Assembly: GCA_017431185.1 (NCBI GenBank)
Contig: JAFRLP010000417.1
Coordinates: 1-29,068, forward strand
DNA from: Victivallales bacterium
GTDB lineage: Bacteria > Verrucomicrobiota > Lentisphaeria > Oligosphaerales > Oligosphaeraceae
Length of the DNA: 29,068 bases
Reading direction: 5' to 3'
Notes under the pieces: model-generated
What the model was told of the DNA's origin: nothing
Seen by the model: only the letters and a program-made list of their open reading frames with translations
The model's database searches: none
Position numbers and translations under genes: made by a program
Shown: positions 15,646-24,946 of the stretch, piece by piece
Layout: every line of letters starts with the position of its first letter
Position numbering within the stretch: position 1 is the stretch's first letter

Positions 15646-17655
15646 TCAATCGACGGGGATGATGCTCTCGTCACCGCAGATGTTGCGGAAGCGGATGCGC
15701 ATTGGCTTGGTTGGCAGGGCGAGTGTGCCGTCCCACAGGGTATCGGTTTTAACGCCATCCTGGACAATGTGTCCGCCTTTGTCCAGGCGCAGGTCGCGGT
15801 CGGCATGGAAGGGGCCGTTTGACGAGGTGCAGTCCACCGCGATGGCCTCCAGGGTTTCGAGCCCCTCTTCGGAGATTCGAATCGGGGTGAATCCGTGTGT
15901 GCCGGGATTCGCTTCGCCACGCTGATTGTATTCATCGATTTTCTGGCGAACGCGGTCGGAGGAAAACCGTGTGACCGTCAGTTTCCACGGATTCAGCAAA
16001 TCCCCCGAGGTGTTTTCCTCGATTTGCCAGGTCGCCTCGTCGTTCACCACTACATCGTCCAGAATCTCCTTGAGGTCACGCAGTTCGATTTCGACCATTG
16101 TCACTCGCTGTTCTCTGATGAATGTTTTCAACGAGTCAAGATCCTCCGCCTGGATGTAATAGACGATGACCTTCTTCACTTCAGGCGGCAGTTCGGGAAT
16201 TGCCTGGTGGATGATGCGGAACAGGAGTGGTTCGTCCAGAATGCGCGAGGCGCTGTCAAGAAGGTTCGGCAGATATACGGGGATGGTTCCAAGACGGGCG
16301 TTGTGAATCGTGCCCGCCCAGAATTGGTTCGCACTGTCCTGATTGCGGAAACTTGGGATGAGGGATTTGAGTTTGTCCATCGTCTGGACGGGGTTGCGGT
16401 AGAGGGAGACGCCATCCTTGATTTCGCACACGTTGAAGGAGGCGTTCTGCGCCAGCAGGCGGTCGCGTGTGGTCTGGATGGAGTTGACGCCGATGTCCAC
16501 ATGAATGAAATTGCGCCCAAGTCGTGCCGCTACGGCTGCCGTCACACCGCTTCCGCCGAAGAAATCCGCCACCGTCATCCCCTCGTCCGACGACGCTTTG
16601 ATGATGCGCTCCAGCAATGCCTCAGGTTTTTGCGTGGCGTAGTCGTTCTTTTCTTTTGCCTGGGAATTGACAGGGAAAATGTCTGTCCAAATGTCCTGAG
16701 CAGGAATCCCTGGCATTTCGTCTAGATATTGCTTTAAGCGTGGGGTTCCATTTTTCGTGTAGTAGAGTAGCCCTTTTCGGTCGTATTCCTTCATGCGTGA
16801 AATCGGGCAAATCCAAATGTTTTGTTTCCCCTTCCATGCATAATCGTATCCACCTCCCCGTTTGCCAATGGCCGTCAAATCGGTATCTTTGAACCTTCCG
16901 CGTTCATCGGATTTGGAATAGTACTGGTTGGCGTATTCTTCGGTGTAGGGAATATAGGGCGTGTGAAAAACAGGCAAACCGATTTGGTAGAAGAATATCG
17001 TGTCGTGGATATTTGCGTAGTCCGTGTTGTCGCTATGGGCGCTGGACCTCTTCCAGATGATTTCGCTTCGGAAGTTGTCCTCCCCGAAAATTTCATCCAT
17101 GAGCACCTTGACGTAGTGTCCGATATGCCAGTCTAGGTGGACGTAGATGGAGGCGTTGTCGGCCATGACTGACTTGATGGCGAGGAGGTTGGTGTGCATC
17201 CAGTTGAGGTACTTTTCCTTTTCCCAGATGTCGCCGTACATCTTTTCTTCGAATGCGGCGAACTCTTCGCTTTCGAGGGTGCGTTCGGCCTCAGCCAGGT
17301 TGTCTGCCCGTTGGGGATTGCGGCGCAGGTAGATTTTCTTGGCGTAGTCGGCTCCCGATGCGAAGGGCGGGTCGATATAGACGAGATCGACAGTCCTTCC
17401 TGCATCGCGAAGAGCGGCACATGCTGAAAGGCATTCGCCCCTGATGACAAGGTTGTCGGCGGAGAGGGCAGGGGACACGTCTGCGACGCCATTGCCGACT
17501 CTTTCGAGGTTTTCCACCTCGTAGAGAGGCATTCCACGGCGCACGAGCCTTTCGGTGTTTTCGCTTCCAGAATAGCGTAGGGTGCGTTTGAAGTTGTTCA
17601 GCAGAGCCTGTCCGCGGATTGGGTCAGGGAAGAAGGGAATGTAGCGAATGGGCAT
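15646..17655 (-). CDS. mod: Type III restriction-modification system methyltransferase (Mod)
   Basis: 669 residues from ATG 17655 (AGGAG 8 nt upstream); the frame extends back into the res gene, but those residues are arginine/proline-rich artefacts. Motif IV, DLVYIDPPF, is near residue 94 and motif I, DFFGGSGVTAAVAARLGRNF, near 365; this IV-before-I order is the beta class of N6-adenine/N4-cytosine methyltransferases, which includes Type III Mod. The variable region between them (about residues 200-300) would be the target recognition domain. The ~250-residue C-terminal extension after motif I is long for a lone methyltransferase and may bind Res. It starts 11 nt after the res gene, so one message is likely. 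Mod would both modify the site and give Res its specificity. Confidence 0.9.
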   Translation of the reverse strand: MPIRYIPFFPDPIRGQALLNNFKRTLRYSGSENTERLVRRGMPLYEVENLERVGNGVADVSPALSADNLVIRGECLSACAALRDAGRTVDLVYIDPPFASGADYAKKIYLRRNPQRADNLAEAERTLESEEFAAFEEKMYGDIWEKEKYLNWMHTNLLAIKSVMADNASIYVHLDWHIGHYVKVLMDEIFGEDNFRSEIIWKRSSAHSDNTDYANIHDTIFFYQIGLPVFHTPYIPYTEEYANQYYSKSDERGRFKDTDLTAIGKRGGGYDYAWKGKQNIWICPISRMKEYDRKGLLYYTKNGTPRLKQYLDEMPGIPAQDIWTDIFPVNSQAKEKNDYATQKPEALLERIIKASSDEGMTVADFFGGSGVTAAVAARLGRNFIHVDIGVNSIQTTRDRLLAQNASFNVCEIKDGVSLYRNPVQTMDKLKSLIPSFRNQDSANQFWAGTIHNARLGTIPVYLPNLLDSASRILDEPLLFRIIHQAIPELPPEVKKVIVYYIQAEDLDSLKTFIREQRVTMVEIELRDLKEILDDVVVNDEATWQIEENTSGDLLNPWKLTVTRFSSDRVRQKIDEYNQRGEANPGTHGFTPIRISEEGLETLEAIAVDCTSSNGPFHADRDLRLDKGGHIVQDGVKTDTLWDGTLALPTKPMRIRFRNICGDESIIPVD

Positions 17656-17666
17656 GGGATTTGCTC

Positions 17667-20600
17667 CTATCCAAAAAATCTCTGAATGGCTTCGATGAAT
17701 TGGTTTTTCCAGTCGGAGTTCTCCTCGATGTAGAGATAGTCGAAGCGGGGGAAGCCTGGACGGGGGGCGTTGCGGCGCAGAAATTCTCCCGATGCGAAGA
17801 CCTTGCGTTCTTGGAAGGATGGCTCGTTTGCATAGAGGCGTCCTTTCGTCTCCACGATGAGGCATGCGTCAATGGCGCTGGAGCCCTTGTCCCGATGGAG
17901 CACGAGAAAATCGGGGGTGTAGATGCCGACACTAGTCCAGCCGCCGCCTTGCGATGCGGGGAGTCGCCGATAGCAGTGGATGCGGAATTCCGTCAGAGAT
18001 GAATCGCCGTTGTAATACACCTCAAGACCGCGTTGGACAAGTTCTGTTCGGCGGAGCGCCTCGTCAAGGAATGTTCGTTCGAAGCCGCTGTCCGTCCGAT
18101 ACGGCAGGTAATGGTAACTGCGGTCTTTGGCGGCCTGGCCAGTTCTGGCAGCCGCGAGTTTGCGCCGTCGGATGTCGATGATATCGGGGTCGCCTTCCGC
18201 TTCGGCCTCGGCGAGTTTGCGTTCGGCCTCGGCAAGTGCGGTGTCAGGCTGTGTTCCCGCGCTGTCGGCCTCGATGATTTTTCGGCATTCGGTCTGGTTC
18301 GGGACAAAGGCGGGCAGGGAGGACTCCGAGACCTCAATCGGCGAGAGCAGACTCGCAATGACGAGAAGCCGCGCTTTTTGCTCGATGGTCTCTTCGCGTA
18401 TGGAGAGGTGGCGACGTGGCCAGAAGGCTGTGATGGCGCGGGTGCGGATGGCGGACTGGTCATATTCGGGCGAGAGGAAGACGCTGCCCGACGAATCGGA
18501 GAAGGAGATTTCCCCATGTATTTCACGGAGGAGAGTCTCCTCCTCCATGGTGAGTTCTCTGGGTGTCCAGAACCCGAAGCTCTCCTTGTGAAGAAGGTCG
18601 AGCCAGGTGCGGAACGGGCAGGACGGGATGTCGCCCCGCACCAGGCCGTAGTGGTTGCCGACATTCTCGCTGATGATGCCAGAACGCAAATCCTCGAAAG
18701 AACCGCTGGTGACAGTGGCGTGGCTGCGCATACGGGGCAGTTCACCCAGTAGTTCCTGGAGACGGATGGCGGGAGAGAGGGGATTTTCCGTCACCTCCGC
18801 GCCGTAGGAGACGCTGAGTTGGAAGAAAGGCAGGTCAGGAAGGTGAAGGATGCCGGTGCGGTCAAAGCGCTCGATGCGAATGGGCTTTTCCGCTCCGCGC
18901 TGGAACTCGTCAAGCGTGGCGTGCTGCTGCCTCTTGAGTTGGGTGGCGAGCGCTTTTCCGTTGCTTTCGTTGAGAACGATGATGGCCTCCTCCGGCACAG
19001 AGCGAGCGACTTCCCTGAGGCAACGGCAGGAGGTCTGCAACACCATGTTCACGGGACAGTCCCCTTCCTGAGAGAGAACGACACCCGCGAGGGAACGGCA
19101 ATCCCAACCCTCCTTGCCTATCTGGACAAGCAGAACAATGCGGACGGTGCTATGGGGCGTGTCCAGAGCGGCGAAGGCGAGTTCCGCGCCTTGGGGCATT
19201 GGATATTCTTTGTTGCCCCGATGGTAGCGGAGAATCGCGCTGGTCGGGTCAAGCCCGTTAGCCTCGCAGAGGCGGACGGCGAGCGGGTTTATCTGCTCCT
19301 CCAGACGTGCGATGGAGCCGCAATAGACGGCGAGTTTGGCGCAGGCTCCTGACGCATAACGTTTGTCCTGAAAACGGGAGAGGAACTCTTTGATGCCACG
19401 TTCCACAATCTCCAGTGTGTCGGGGGCGTCGTGCACGATCTGGACGGTGGGTTTCTTGAGAAAACTCCCTATGCCATCCACCAGTGGAAAGTAATGCACG
19501 GTGTTGGCGATTTCGCTGGTTTTGATTTCCAGTCCTTCGCCAGCATGGACTTTTTCCGCTGTGGCGAGGAACGGAGTTCCTGAAAAGCCGAGCACAGTGC
19601 ATACTGAGCCGCTTGCCGCCCATTTCGACACCACGCCGCGAAGTTTGATTTCCGAGGCTGCCGCATGGTGCGCCTCGTCAATGAAAATGGAGAGCGCGGG
19701 AATCTTGGCGATGGTGGCGCGGAGTTCGTTGGCCGCCGCCGCCTTTTCGTCCTCGGTGCGCCCAAACATGTCGGTTTGATTTTCGTCTTCCAGTCGGTCA
19801 AGGATGACCTTTTCCGCATTTGTGACCGCCACCAGCCCGACGAGTTCTGAAAATGGTTGCAGTGAGGCGAGTTTCTGGACATTGGGGTTGCGAACGCGGT
19901 TGGAATGAGCCTCGGTGGAGTCCGCGTCTAGCACCAGAAATTGGAGTCGTCGGCGAAGTTGGGTGGCGAGGGGGTCGGCGACAACCCACGCAGGGTCGAA
20001 CATTTGGATGGTGCGTAGGCTGGGGACAATGGAGGACTTAAGCCCCGACGGGGCCAGAATCAGAAAGTTCCTGGCGAAGGCGGGATTGTCAGGCTCCTGA
20101 AGGGCGAATGCCAGGTCAAGATAGATGAATGCCGCCATCAGGAATGTCTTTCCTGCGCCCATGGGAAGGGAGAAGAGGTAATCTGTATAGGAAACGCCGT
20201 AGAAGAGTTCGCGGAATACTTCGGTCGCCTCGATTGTCTGAGGGGACTCCTCAAGCCGTTCCAGCAAGGCTGGAGCCAGAACATCCTTGCCGTTGGCGCC
20301 AAGTTGTGAAGCAAATTGCAGGAGCGCCAGTGAGTCAGGATGCGATGCAAGGAAATCCCGAACGCTCTGCGAGACACGTAGGGAATTCGGGTCAAGCGTG
20401 TTCAGCGCTCCCGATGCGAAAAGTTCATAAAGGGGACGGTTGTCGCAGGCGATTTTGAGGTACAGGTAGGTCTCGATTGCCTCAATCTGAACAGGACGCA
20501 GTTTGCCAGCAGAGCGCATGTAGTCCAGCAGGTTGCGTACAGGGCAACAGGATGCCTGTGTCCAGGCCTCCACTTTCTTTTTGATTAGCGAATAGAACAT
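17667..20600 (-). CDS. res: Type III restriction-modification system endonuclease/helicase (Res)
   Basis: 977 residues. Walker A LPMGAGKTFL is near residue 148, helicase motif II FIDEAHHAA near 308, motif III GFSGTPF near 340, and motifs V-VI in GKEGWDCRSL and LQTSCRCLREV near 500-530, the form seen in Type III Res. Near the C-terminus DFLVLHRDKGSSAIDACLIVETKGRLY (about 890-920) gives the D and E-x-K of a PD-(D/E)XK nuclease. The helicase core followed by the nuclease is the standard Res layout. Here res precedes mod, opposite to the classical EcoP1I order. The start ATG 20600 has GAGGG upstream. No frameshift or simple-sequence repeat suggests phase variation. Confidence 0.92.
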   Translation of the reverse strand: MFYSLIKKKVEAWTQASCCPVRNLLDYMRSAGKLRPVQIEAIETYLYLKIACDNRPLYELFASGALNTLDPNSLRVSQSVRDFLASHPDSLALLQFASQLGANGKDVLAPALLERLEESPQTIEATEVFRELFYGVSYTDYLFSLPMGAGKTFLMAAFIYLDLAFALQEPDNPAFARNFLILAPSGLKSSIVPSLRTIQMFDPAWVVADPLATQLRRRLQFLVLDADSTEAHSNRVRNPNVQKLASLQPFSELVGLVAVTNAEKVILDRLEDENQTDMFGRTEDEKAAAANELRATIAKIPALSIFIDEAHHAAASEIKLRGVVSKWAASGSVCTVLGFSGTPFLATAEKVHAGEGLEIKTSEIANTVHYFPLVDGIGSFLKKPTVQIVHDAPDTLEIVERGIKEFLSRFQDKRYASGACAKLAVYCGSIARLEEQINPLAVRLCEANGLDPTSAILRYHRGNKEYPMPQGAELAFAALDTPHSTVRIVLLVQIGKEGWDCRSLAGVVLSQEGDCPVNMVLQTSCRCLREVARSVPEEAIIVLNESNGKALATQLKRQQHATLDEFQRGAEKPIRIERFDRTGILHLPDLPFFQLSVSYGAEVTENPLSPAIRLQELLGELPRMRSHATVTSGSFEDLRSGIISENVGNHYGLVRGDIPSCPFRTWLDLLHKESFGFWTPRELTMEEETLLREIHGEISFSDSSGSVFLSPEYDQSAIRTRAITAFWPRRHLSIREETIEQKARLLVIASLLSPIEVSESSLPAFVPNQTECRKIIEADSAGTQPDTALAEAERKLAEAEAEGDPDIIDIRRRKLAAARTGQAAKDRSYHYLPYRTDSGFERTFLDEALRRTELVQRGLEVYYNGDSSLTEFRIHCYRRLPASQGGGWTSVGIYTPDFLVLHRDKGSSAIDACLIVETKGRLYANEPSFQERKVFASGEFLRRNAPRPGFPRFDYLYIEENSDWKNQFIEAIQRFFG

Positions 20601-20737
20601 TCAGCACCCTCTCTTTGTTCCTTTTCAGTTCCTCTGTCCTTTCCAATCCTCTGTTTCCAGGCAATCTCCTCCTTATAATGTAGTCCATAAACGCTTTTTT
20701 TCTCCATCTTGGGCGTTTTTTCTGAAATTGGCCGCAT

Positions 20738-21853
20738 TTACGGGGAGGATTGTCCTTTGTTTTCCAGCAGGTCGATGGTGGCGCGGGCACGGGCGGTGAA
20801 GTCGGTTTGGGCGGCGTAGGCGCGGTCAATGCGGGTCAGCTCCGCAAGATTGGCGAGCATTTCAGGCACCATGGCGTTCAGCGTCTCCTGACGGAAGGGT
20901 TCGGGGACGACTTTTCCCCCTGCCGCCCGCACATAGTATTCGAATCCGCAGACCTCGCTGCAAAGTACAGGCAGCCCTGCGGCGATGCCTTCGATGAGAA
21001 TTGTGCCCGTGGGTTCCTGGATGGCGGGGTGAACCATCAGGTCGGAGGCGAACAGCAGGGAGGGCACCTCCTTGCTGGGGCCCGTGAAGATGCAACGGTC
21101 GGCAACGCCCAGTTCATTGGCCAGGGCAGGCAGCCTGCCTGGTTCGCCCACCAGCAGCAGGCGGCACCGCGCTTTCCAGAAATCGGGCAGGCTGGCGAGC
21201 ATCCGTATGGAACGTGCTCCCCCCTTGATGGTGAGGTTGGCGCCGACGTTGCAGAGCAGCAGTTCCTGCTCGGAGACTCCGAGCCGCCGGCGTGTCTCCT
21301 GCCGGATGGCATCCGCATTGGCGGGACGCACGCAGTCAGGGTTCATGCCTGGCGGCAGCAGGTGAAAGCGCTCCTCCTGGGTGCCGTAGCATTTGATGAG
21401 CTCCTCCTTTTGCGACGGACAGATATGCAGGATGTGCGTTTGGGCTTCGGGGGAGAAGATGGAGCGTTCCATGGCCAGATAGGTGCGGTAACGTGGATTC
21501 AGCCAGAGCATCAGGCGCGAGTGAAGTCTTGGCAGCCAGGATGCCTGGCAGTAGTCCGCCACAAAATACCAGTCGCATCCGCCAAAGCGGTTCATCGCCA
21601 CGGAGGTGTCGTGCGGGGTCGTGGCCAGATAGTTGTCCAGGCGGCGCTGGAAGTCCATCATTTTGCCGCAATTGGTCAGGCCATGGGGGTGAATGAACTG
21701 GATGTCTATGCCCTCGGGCTTCTCTCCCTCCCATGCTGTCGTGAGGATGGTGCAGCGATGTCCGCGGGCGCGTGCCTCCGCCGCCATGCGCAAGGTGTCC
21801 TTTTGGAGCCCGCCAAAGGGAAAATACTTGTAAAGGGCAAAGATGATATGCAT
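20738..21853 (-). CDS. waaG: WaaG-type LPS core glycosyltransferase (GT4)
   Basis: 371 residues, the usual length for WaaG. The start MHIIFALYKYFPFGGLQKDTLRMA closely matches the family opening 'LYKYFPFGGLQRDF.RIA'; next come RGHRCTILTTAWEGEKPEG, FGGCDWYFVADYCQASW, FHLLPPGMNPDC and, in the C-terminal Rossmann domain, DLMVHPAIQEPTGTILIEGI and AAGLPVLCSEVCG, the E-x7-E donor-binding region of GT4 enzymes. The family adds a hexose (UDP-glucose in Enterobacteria) to the second heptose of the LPS inner core at the cytoplasmic face of the inner membrane. This supports an LPS with a heptose core here. It is the last gene of a six-gene run; 13 nt separate it from the preceding gene and no clear ribosome site is visible. 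Confidence 0.9.
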   Translation of the reverse strand: MHIIFALYKYFPFGGLQKDTLRMAAEARARGHRCTILTTAWEGEKPEGIDIQFIHPHGLTNCGKMMDFQRRLDNYLATTPHDTSVAMNRFGGCDWYFVADYCQASWLPRLHSRLMLWLNPRYRTYLAMERSIFSPEAQTHILHICPSQKEELIKCYGTQEERFHLLPPGMNPDCVRPANADAIRQETRRRLGVSEQELLLCNVGANLTIKGGARSIRMLASLPDFWKARCRLLLVGEPGRLPALANELGVADRCIFTGPSKEVPSLLFASDLMVHPAIQEPTGTILIEGIAAGLPVLCSEVCGFEYYVRAAGGKVVPEPFRQETLNAMVPEMLANLAELTRIDRAYAAQTDFTARARATIDLLENKGQSSP

Positions 21854-21866
21854 GGTGGGTGATGGG

Positions 21867-22784
21867 TCAGTTGGTCAGGCACTGGCGAAGCAGATGGGCG
21901 CGGAGTCGGTCGGTGGCGACTGGGGCGCCGGTGGCGTGGGACTTGCCCAGAAAGGCCATGGTGAGGTCATCGCAGGTGATGCAGAGTTTTTTCAGGAGCG
22001 AGACATGGACTCCCGGGAGCATTCCCAAATCACTGGCCAGCCAGAGATGGGAGAGTTCGTCCAGGGCGGTCAGATGGGGGACGGAGGTCTGCTCCAGCAG
22101 TTGCCTGACCACGGCGTCAAGCCTGGACAGCAGCCTTTGGGAATGGTGCTTGAGAAGACATTGGCGCGCATTCAGTTCCAGTTCTGCGACGGTCAGGGCG
22201 CGCTCCCTGGCGCGCTCTGGCTGCAAGCCCTCTTTGCCGGGAAGGGAGAGCAGGTAGAGGGGGGGGCGCGCCTCCCATGCCTTGAGTCCCTCGCAGTCCG
22301 CCAGGGGCCTGAAGACGAGAAAATCCTTTTCCGCAAGTTTGGGGAAGACACGGGTGTGTCCCAGCAGTTTCAGGGCCGGCAGGTGCAGGCAGAATTGCAC
22401 CGGGCCAGGCGCATCCGGCTGGAGTCCCGCGAATGGCTGTGCCGGCAGGGTGGCCTGGTCATCGGCAAAGGCATGCCACGAGACGGCGCTGGACGTGCCC
22501 AGGAAACACTGGCGCAGCCGACAACCATCCGCAGAGACCAGCCACATCCTGCTGGGGTCTGGCGCCGGCGCCAGAAAACTGGGCTGAAGACGGCTGTAGA
22601 GCAACCGGCAGAACGGGAGGCTGTCCTCGTCAAGCGCAAGGGAAACCTCATCGTCGGAAGGCTGAACGGGGCCGGAGGTGCAAATGCCGTGGAATTGGAC
22701 AGACAGCAGAATCTGATTGCGTGTCTCGTTCACGCCAAGCCAGGGGGCCGCTGTCTGTTCTAGTTGGGCTTTCAAGTCCTCCAT
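21867..22784 (-). CDS. Hypothetical protein, unrecognised family
   Basis: 305 residues between a glycosylase-like gene (16 nt upstream) and waaG (13 nt downstream), in the same direction. AGGATAACC precedes ATG 22784. The protein is leucine-rich and soluble-looking, with no signal peptide, membrane segment or nucleotide-binding loop. The middle has short runs such as DFLVFRPLADCEGLKAWEAR and the C-terminal half is helical (ELELNARQCLLKHHSQRLL). I cannot name a domain. The tight packing with waaG allows an envelope-related role, but purM and nudC in the same run show that the operon is functionally mixed. Confidence 0.75.
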   Translation of the reverse strand: MEDLKAQLEQTAAPWLGVNETRNQILLSVQFHGICTSGPVQPSDDEVSLALDEDSLPFCRLLYSRLQPSFLAPAPDPSRMWLVSADGCRLRQCFLGTSSAVSWHAFADDQATLPAQPFAGLQPDAPGPVQFCLHLPALKLLGHTRVFPKLAEKDFLVFRPLADCEGLKAWEARPPLYLLSLPGKEGLQPERARERALTVAELELNARQCLLKHHSQRLLSRLDAVVRQLLEQTSVPHLTALDELSHLWLASDLGMLPGVHVSLLKKLCITCDDLTMAFLGKSHATGAPVATDRLRAHLLRQCLTN

Positions 22785-22800
22785 GGTTATCCTAAGGCGG

Positions 22801-23754
22801 TCATTTGGGACGTGACAGCCCCAGCAACGACATCAGCTGCTGCAAGGCAACCCAGGCTTGTCTCCGCTCGGCGATGAACTGCTCAGGCAGACTCTCAAAC
22901 CGGATGATTTGCACTGGCGTCTGGATGACCAGCGCCGGCCATTTGCGGTATTTCTGGATTGTGCCGCAGATTTTCGAGAAAGCAGGCTGCCCCTCCAGCA
23001 GCAGGTTGGCCGTCTTTCCGCCCAGAAGGACGAGCGCCTGGGGCCTGACCAAGGCGATTTCGCGTTCCAGGATGGGGAGCCACGCTTGGAGTTCTGCATC
23101 ACTGGGCATGGCGGTGGGACGGTATTTCAGGATGGTCGTGGCGTATGCCGCCGTGTCGGGGGCGCCTTCCTGCCAGTGCAAGCCCATTGCCTCCGCCATT
23201 TTGCGCAGCATGGTGCCCGCCTTGCCGACCAGAAGTCGGCCTGCCACCGCCTCATCGGCATTGGGGTAATCCCCGACAAAAACCAGTCGCGCCTGTGTCT
23301 GCCCCTGGGGAGCCACAAGCCGCGCTCCGGCGAGCAGAATTCGCTGGCAGTGCTCCAGCAAATCCTTCATGGTTGCCAGGTTGTCCAGCGCGTCCGCATT
23401 GACGGCGCGCGTCACCTGGACGGGCTGCGGCGGGAAGCCGTTGGCCGCCGCGATGCCTGGCTGTGCAGCCGCAGTCTGCGGCTGGGGACGGAACGCCGGC
23501 TGGCTGGCGGGTGTGGCCTGCGGCTGGGGGCGGAACGCCGGCTGGCTGGCGGGTGTGGCCTGCAGCTGGGGGCGGAACGCCGTTTCCCTGGCAGGAGCCG
23601 AAACCGCGGGCCTGACGGGCAACTGCGGCTGGACAGGGTGGCCTGCGCGGCCCAGCGCCTGGCGGTTTTCCTCCGACAGCCAGGCGCACTTTAGCCCCTG
23701 CTCCAGCATGGCGGAGAGGATGCGCGTCAGTTCCTGTACAACCCCCTGTGGCAT
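22801..23754 (-). CDS. Uracil-DNA-glycosylase superfamily protein, divergent, with Pro/Gln repeat linker
   Basis: 317 residues. The N-terminal ~50 residues are helical, residues ~55-115 are a Pro/Gln/Ala-rich linker with 14-residue repeats (FRPQPQATPASQPA), and residues ~140-300 resemble the family 4/5 UDG fold: RLVFVGDYPNADEAVAGRLL, VGKAGTMLRKMAEAMGL, TTILKYRPTAMPSDAE and PQALVLLGGKTANLLL. In active family 4 enzymes the first motif is 'GEAPGxxED' and the last is a Thr-x-His-Pro-Ser loop; here the first reads GDYPNADE and the last reads QTPVQII, without His. The N-terminal Cys pairs that hold the Fe-S cluster are also absent. So fold membership is likely, but uracil excision is doubtful. It starts 12 nt after purM. 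Confidence 0.75.
   Translation of the reverse strand: MPQGVVQELTRILSAMLEQGLKCAWLSEENRQALGRAGHPVQPQLPVRPAVSAPARETAFRPQLQATPASQPAFRPQPQATPASQPAFRPQPQTAAAQPGIAAANGFPPQPVQVTRAVNADALDNLATMKDLLEHCQRILLAGARLVAPQGQTQARLVFVGDYPNADEAVAGRLLVGKAGTMLRKMAEAMGLHWQEGAPDTAAYATTILKYRPTAMPSDAELQAWLPILEREIALVRPQALVLLGGKTANLLLEGQPAFSKICGTIQKYRKWPALVIQTPVQIIRFESLPEQFIAERRQAWVALQQLMSLLGLSRPK
23480..23582. repeat. 42-nt in-frame repeats inside the glycosylase-like gene
   Basis: Two nearly identical 42-nt copies (23480-23521 and 23522-23563) and a partial third (23564-23582) encode the 14-residue linker repeat. They differ at one or two positions. Being a multiple of three, copy number changes would lengthen or shorten the linker without a frameshift. 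Confidence 0.9.
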
Positions 23755-23766
23755 GTGGTTTTCCCG

Positions 23767-24864
23767 TCAGATTTTGCAGGTGACGCTACGGTCGCCCTTG
23801 ACAGCCTCGCCGATGACCTTGGCCCCATAGCCTGTCTCCTGGCAGATCTTCAGGGCTTTGTTGGCGTCACGCTTGGGCACGAACCAAATCATGCCGATGC
23901 CCATGTTGAAGACGCGGAACATTTCGTGCGGCTCCACCTGGCCCAGTTCCTGCATCAGTTTGAAGATGGGCAGAACATCGATGACCGTGGTGTCGAAGAA
24001 CGCGCCGACGCCTTCGGGGAGGATGCGCGGGACGTTGTCGTAGAAACCGCCGCCGGTGATGTGGGAGATGCCGTCAAGGCGGAGGCCGTTGTCCAGGGCG
24101 GCCTTGATGGCTTTCCAATAGCAGCGATGCGGGGTCAGGAGGGTGTCGCCGAGGTTTTTCCCGCCCAGGCACCTGGGCTTGCTCTTGACGGTCAGGCCAG
24201 CCTGCTCGAAGAGGATTTTGCGGGCCAGGCTGAAGCCGTTGGTGTGCAGGCCGTCAGAGGCCAGGCCGATGGCGACGTGGCCGGGCTTGATTCCGCTGCC
24301 GTCGATGATTTTGTCCTGTTCCACGACTCCGGTGATGCAGCCCACCAGGTCGAAGTCCTCGCCATACATGCCTGGCATCTCCGCCGTTTCACCGCCGATG
24401 AGGGTCATGTTCTGCTCAAGGCAGGCGTCGGCCAGTCCATTGAGAACCTGGGTGTACATTTTGCCCTGGAGTTTGCCAGTGCCGATGTAATCGACGAAAT
24501 AGGCGGGCTCGGCGCCTTGGACGGCGATGTCATTGACGCAGTGGTTCACGATGTCATGACCCACGCTCTCGTATTTGCCGACCATTTGCGCAACCATCAG
24601 CTTGGTGCCGACTCCGTCAATGCTGACCACCATCACAGGCTTTTTCCAGCGTTTCAGGTCAATGCGGAACATACCGCCGAATCCGCCGATGGGGGCCAGG
24701 CACTCCGGCCTCCGTGTCGTCGAGATTTTCTTCTTCAGTCCACTCAGCAGGCTGACTGCCAAATCGATGTTGACCCCAGCCTTCTTGTAGGCCTCGGATT
24801 TGCCCGCCATTTTGGCATTGGCTTGAGTGGTGTTTTTGGGGGATGCTTGTTTCGGGTCCTTCAC
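23767..24864 (-). CDS. purM: Phosphoribosylformylglycinamidine cyclo-ligase (AIR synthetase)
   Basis: 365 residues. It closes formylglycinamidine ribonucleotide to aminoimidazole ribonucleotide with ATP, step five of purine synthesis. Family blocks in order: AYKKAGVNIDLA, IGGFGGMFRID, VSIDGVGTKLMVAQ, GHDIVNHCVNDIAVQGAEP, IGGETAEMPGMY and SDGLHTNGFSLARKI. All are intact, including the glycine-rich and DGVGTK substrate region. The start is a GTG (24864) with AGGAG 9 nt before it; ATG 24810 further in is possible but would lose only a Lys/Ser-rich lead of 18 residues and has no better site. The protein is slightly longer than E. coli PurM because of this lead. It follows nudC by 82 nt. Confidence 0.97.
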   Translation of the reverse strand: MKDPKQASPKNTTQANAKMAGKSEAYKKAGVNIDLAVSLLSGLKKKISTTRRPECLAPIGGFGGMFRIDLKRWKKPVMVVSIDGVGTKLMVAQMVGKYESVGHDIVNHCVNDIAVQGAEPAYFVDYIGTGKLQGKMYTQVLNGLADACLEQNMTLIGGETAEMPGMYGEDFDLVGCITGVVEQDKIIDGSGIKPGHVAIGLASDGLHTNGFSLARKILFEQAGLTVKSKPRCLGGKNLGDTLLTPHRCYWKAIKAALDNGLRLDGISHITGGGFYDNVPRILPEGVGAFFDTTVIDVLPIFKLMQELGQVEPHEMFRVFNMGIGMIWFVPKRDANKALKICQETGYGAKVIGEAVKGDRSVTCKI

Positions 24865-24946
24865 GATTGCTTTCTCCTGACAGGATGAGTGGACAGAACG
24901 ATTTCCTTAATATACACCCTGTTGGGGTGTTTGGCTGGCATTCGAT

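Noticed and set aside
20601..20737. Promoter for the res operon near TATAAG on the minus strand (about 20675)
   Set aside because: TATAAG is present but no acceptable -35 lies 16-18 nt upstream, only A-rich sequence, so it is not called.
24914..24930. Terminator between nudC and purM
   Set aside because: Only 6 bp of stem and no T run on the minus strand; the genes are probably still co-transcribed.
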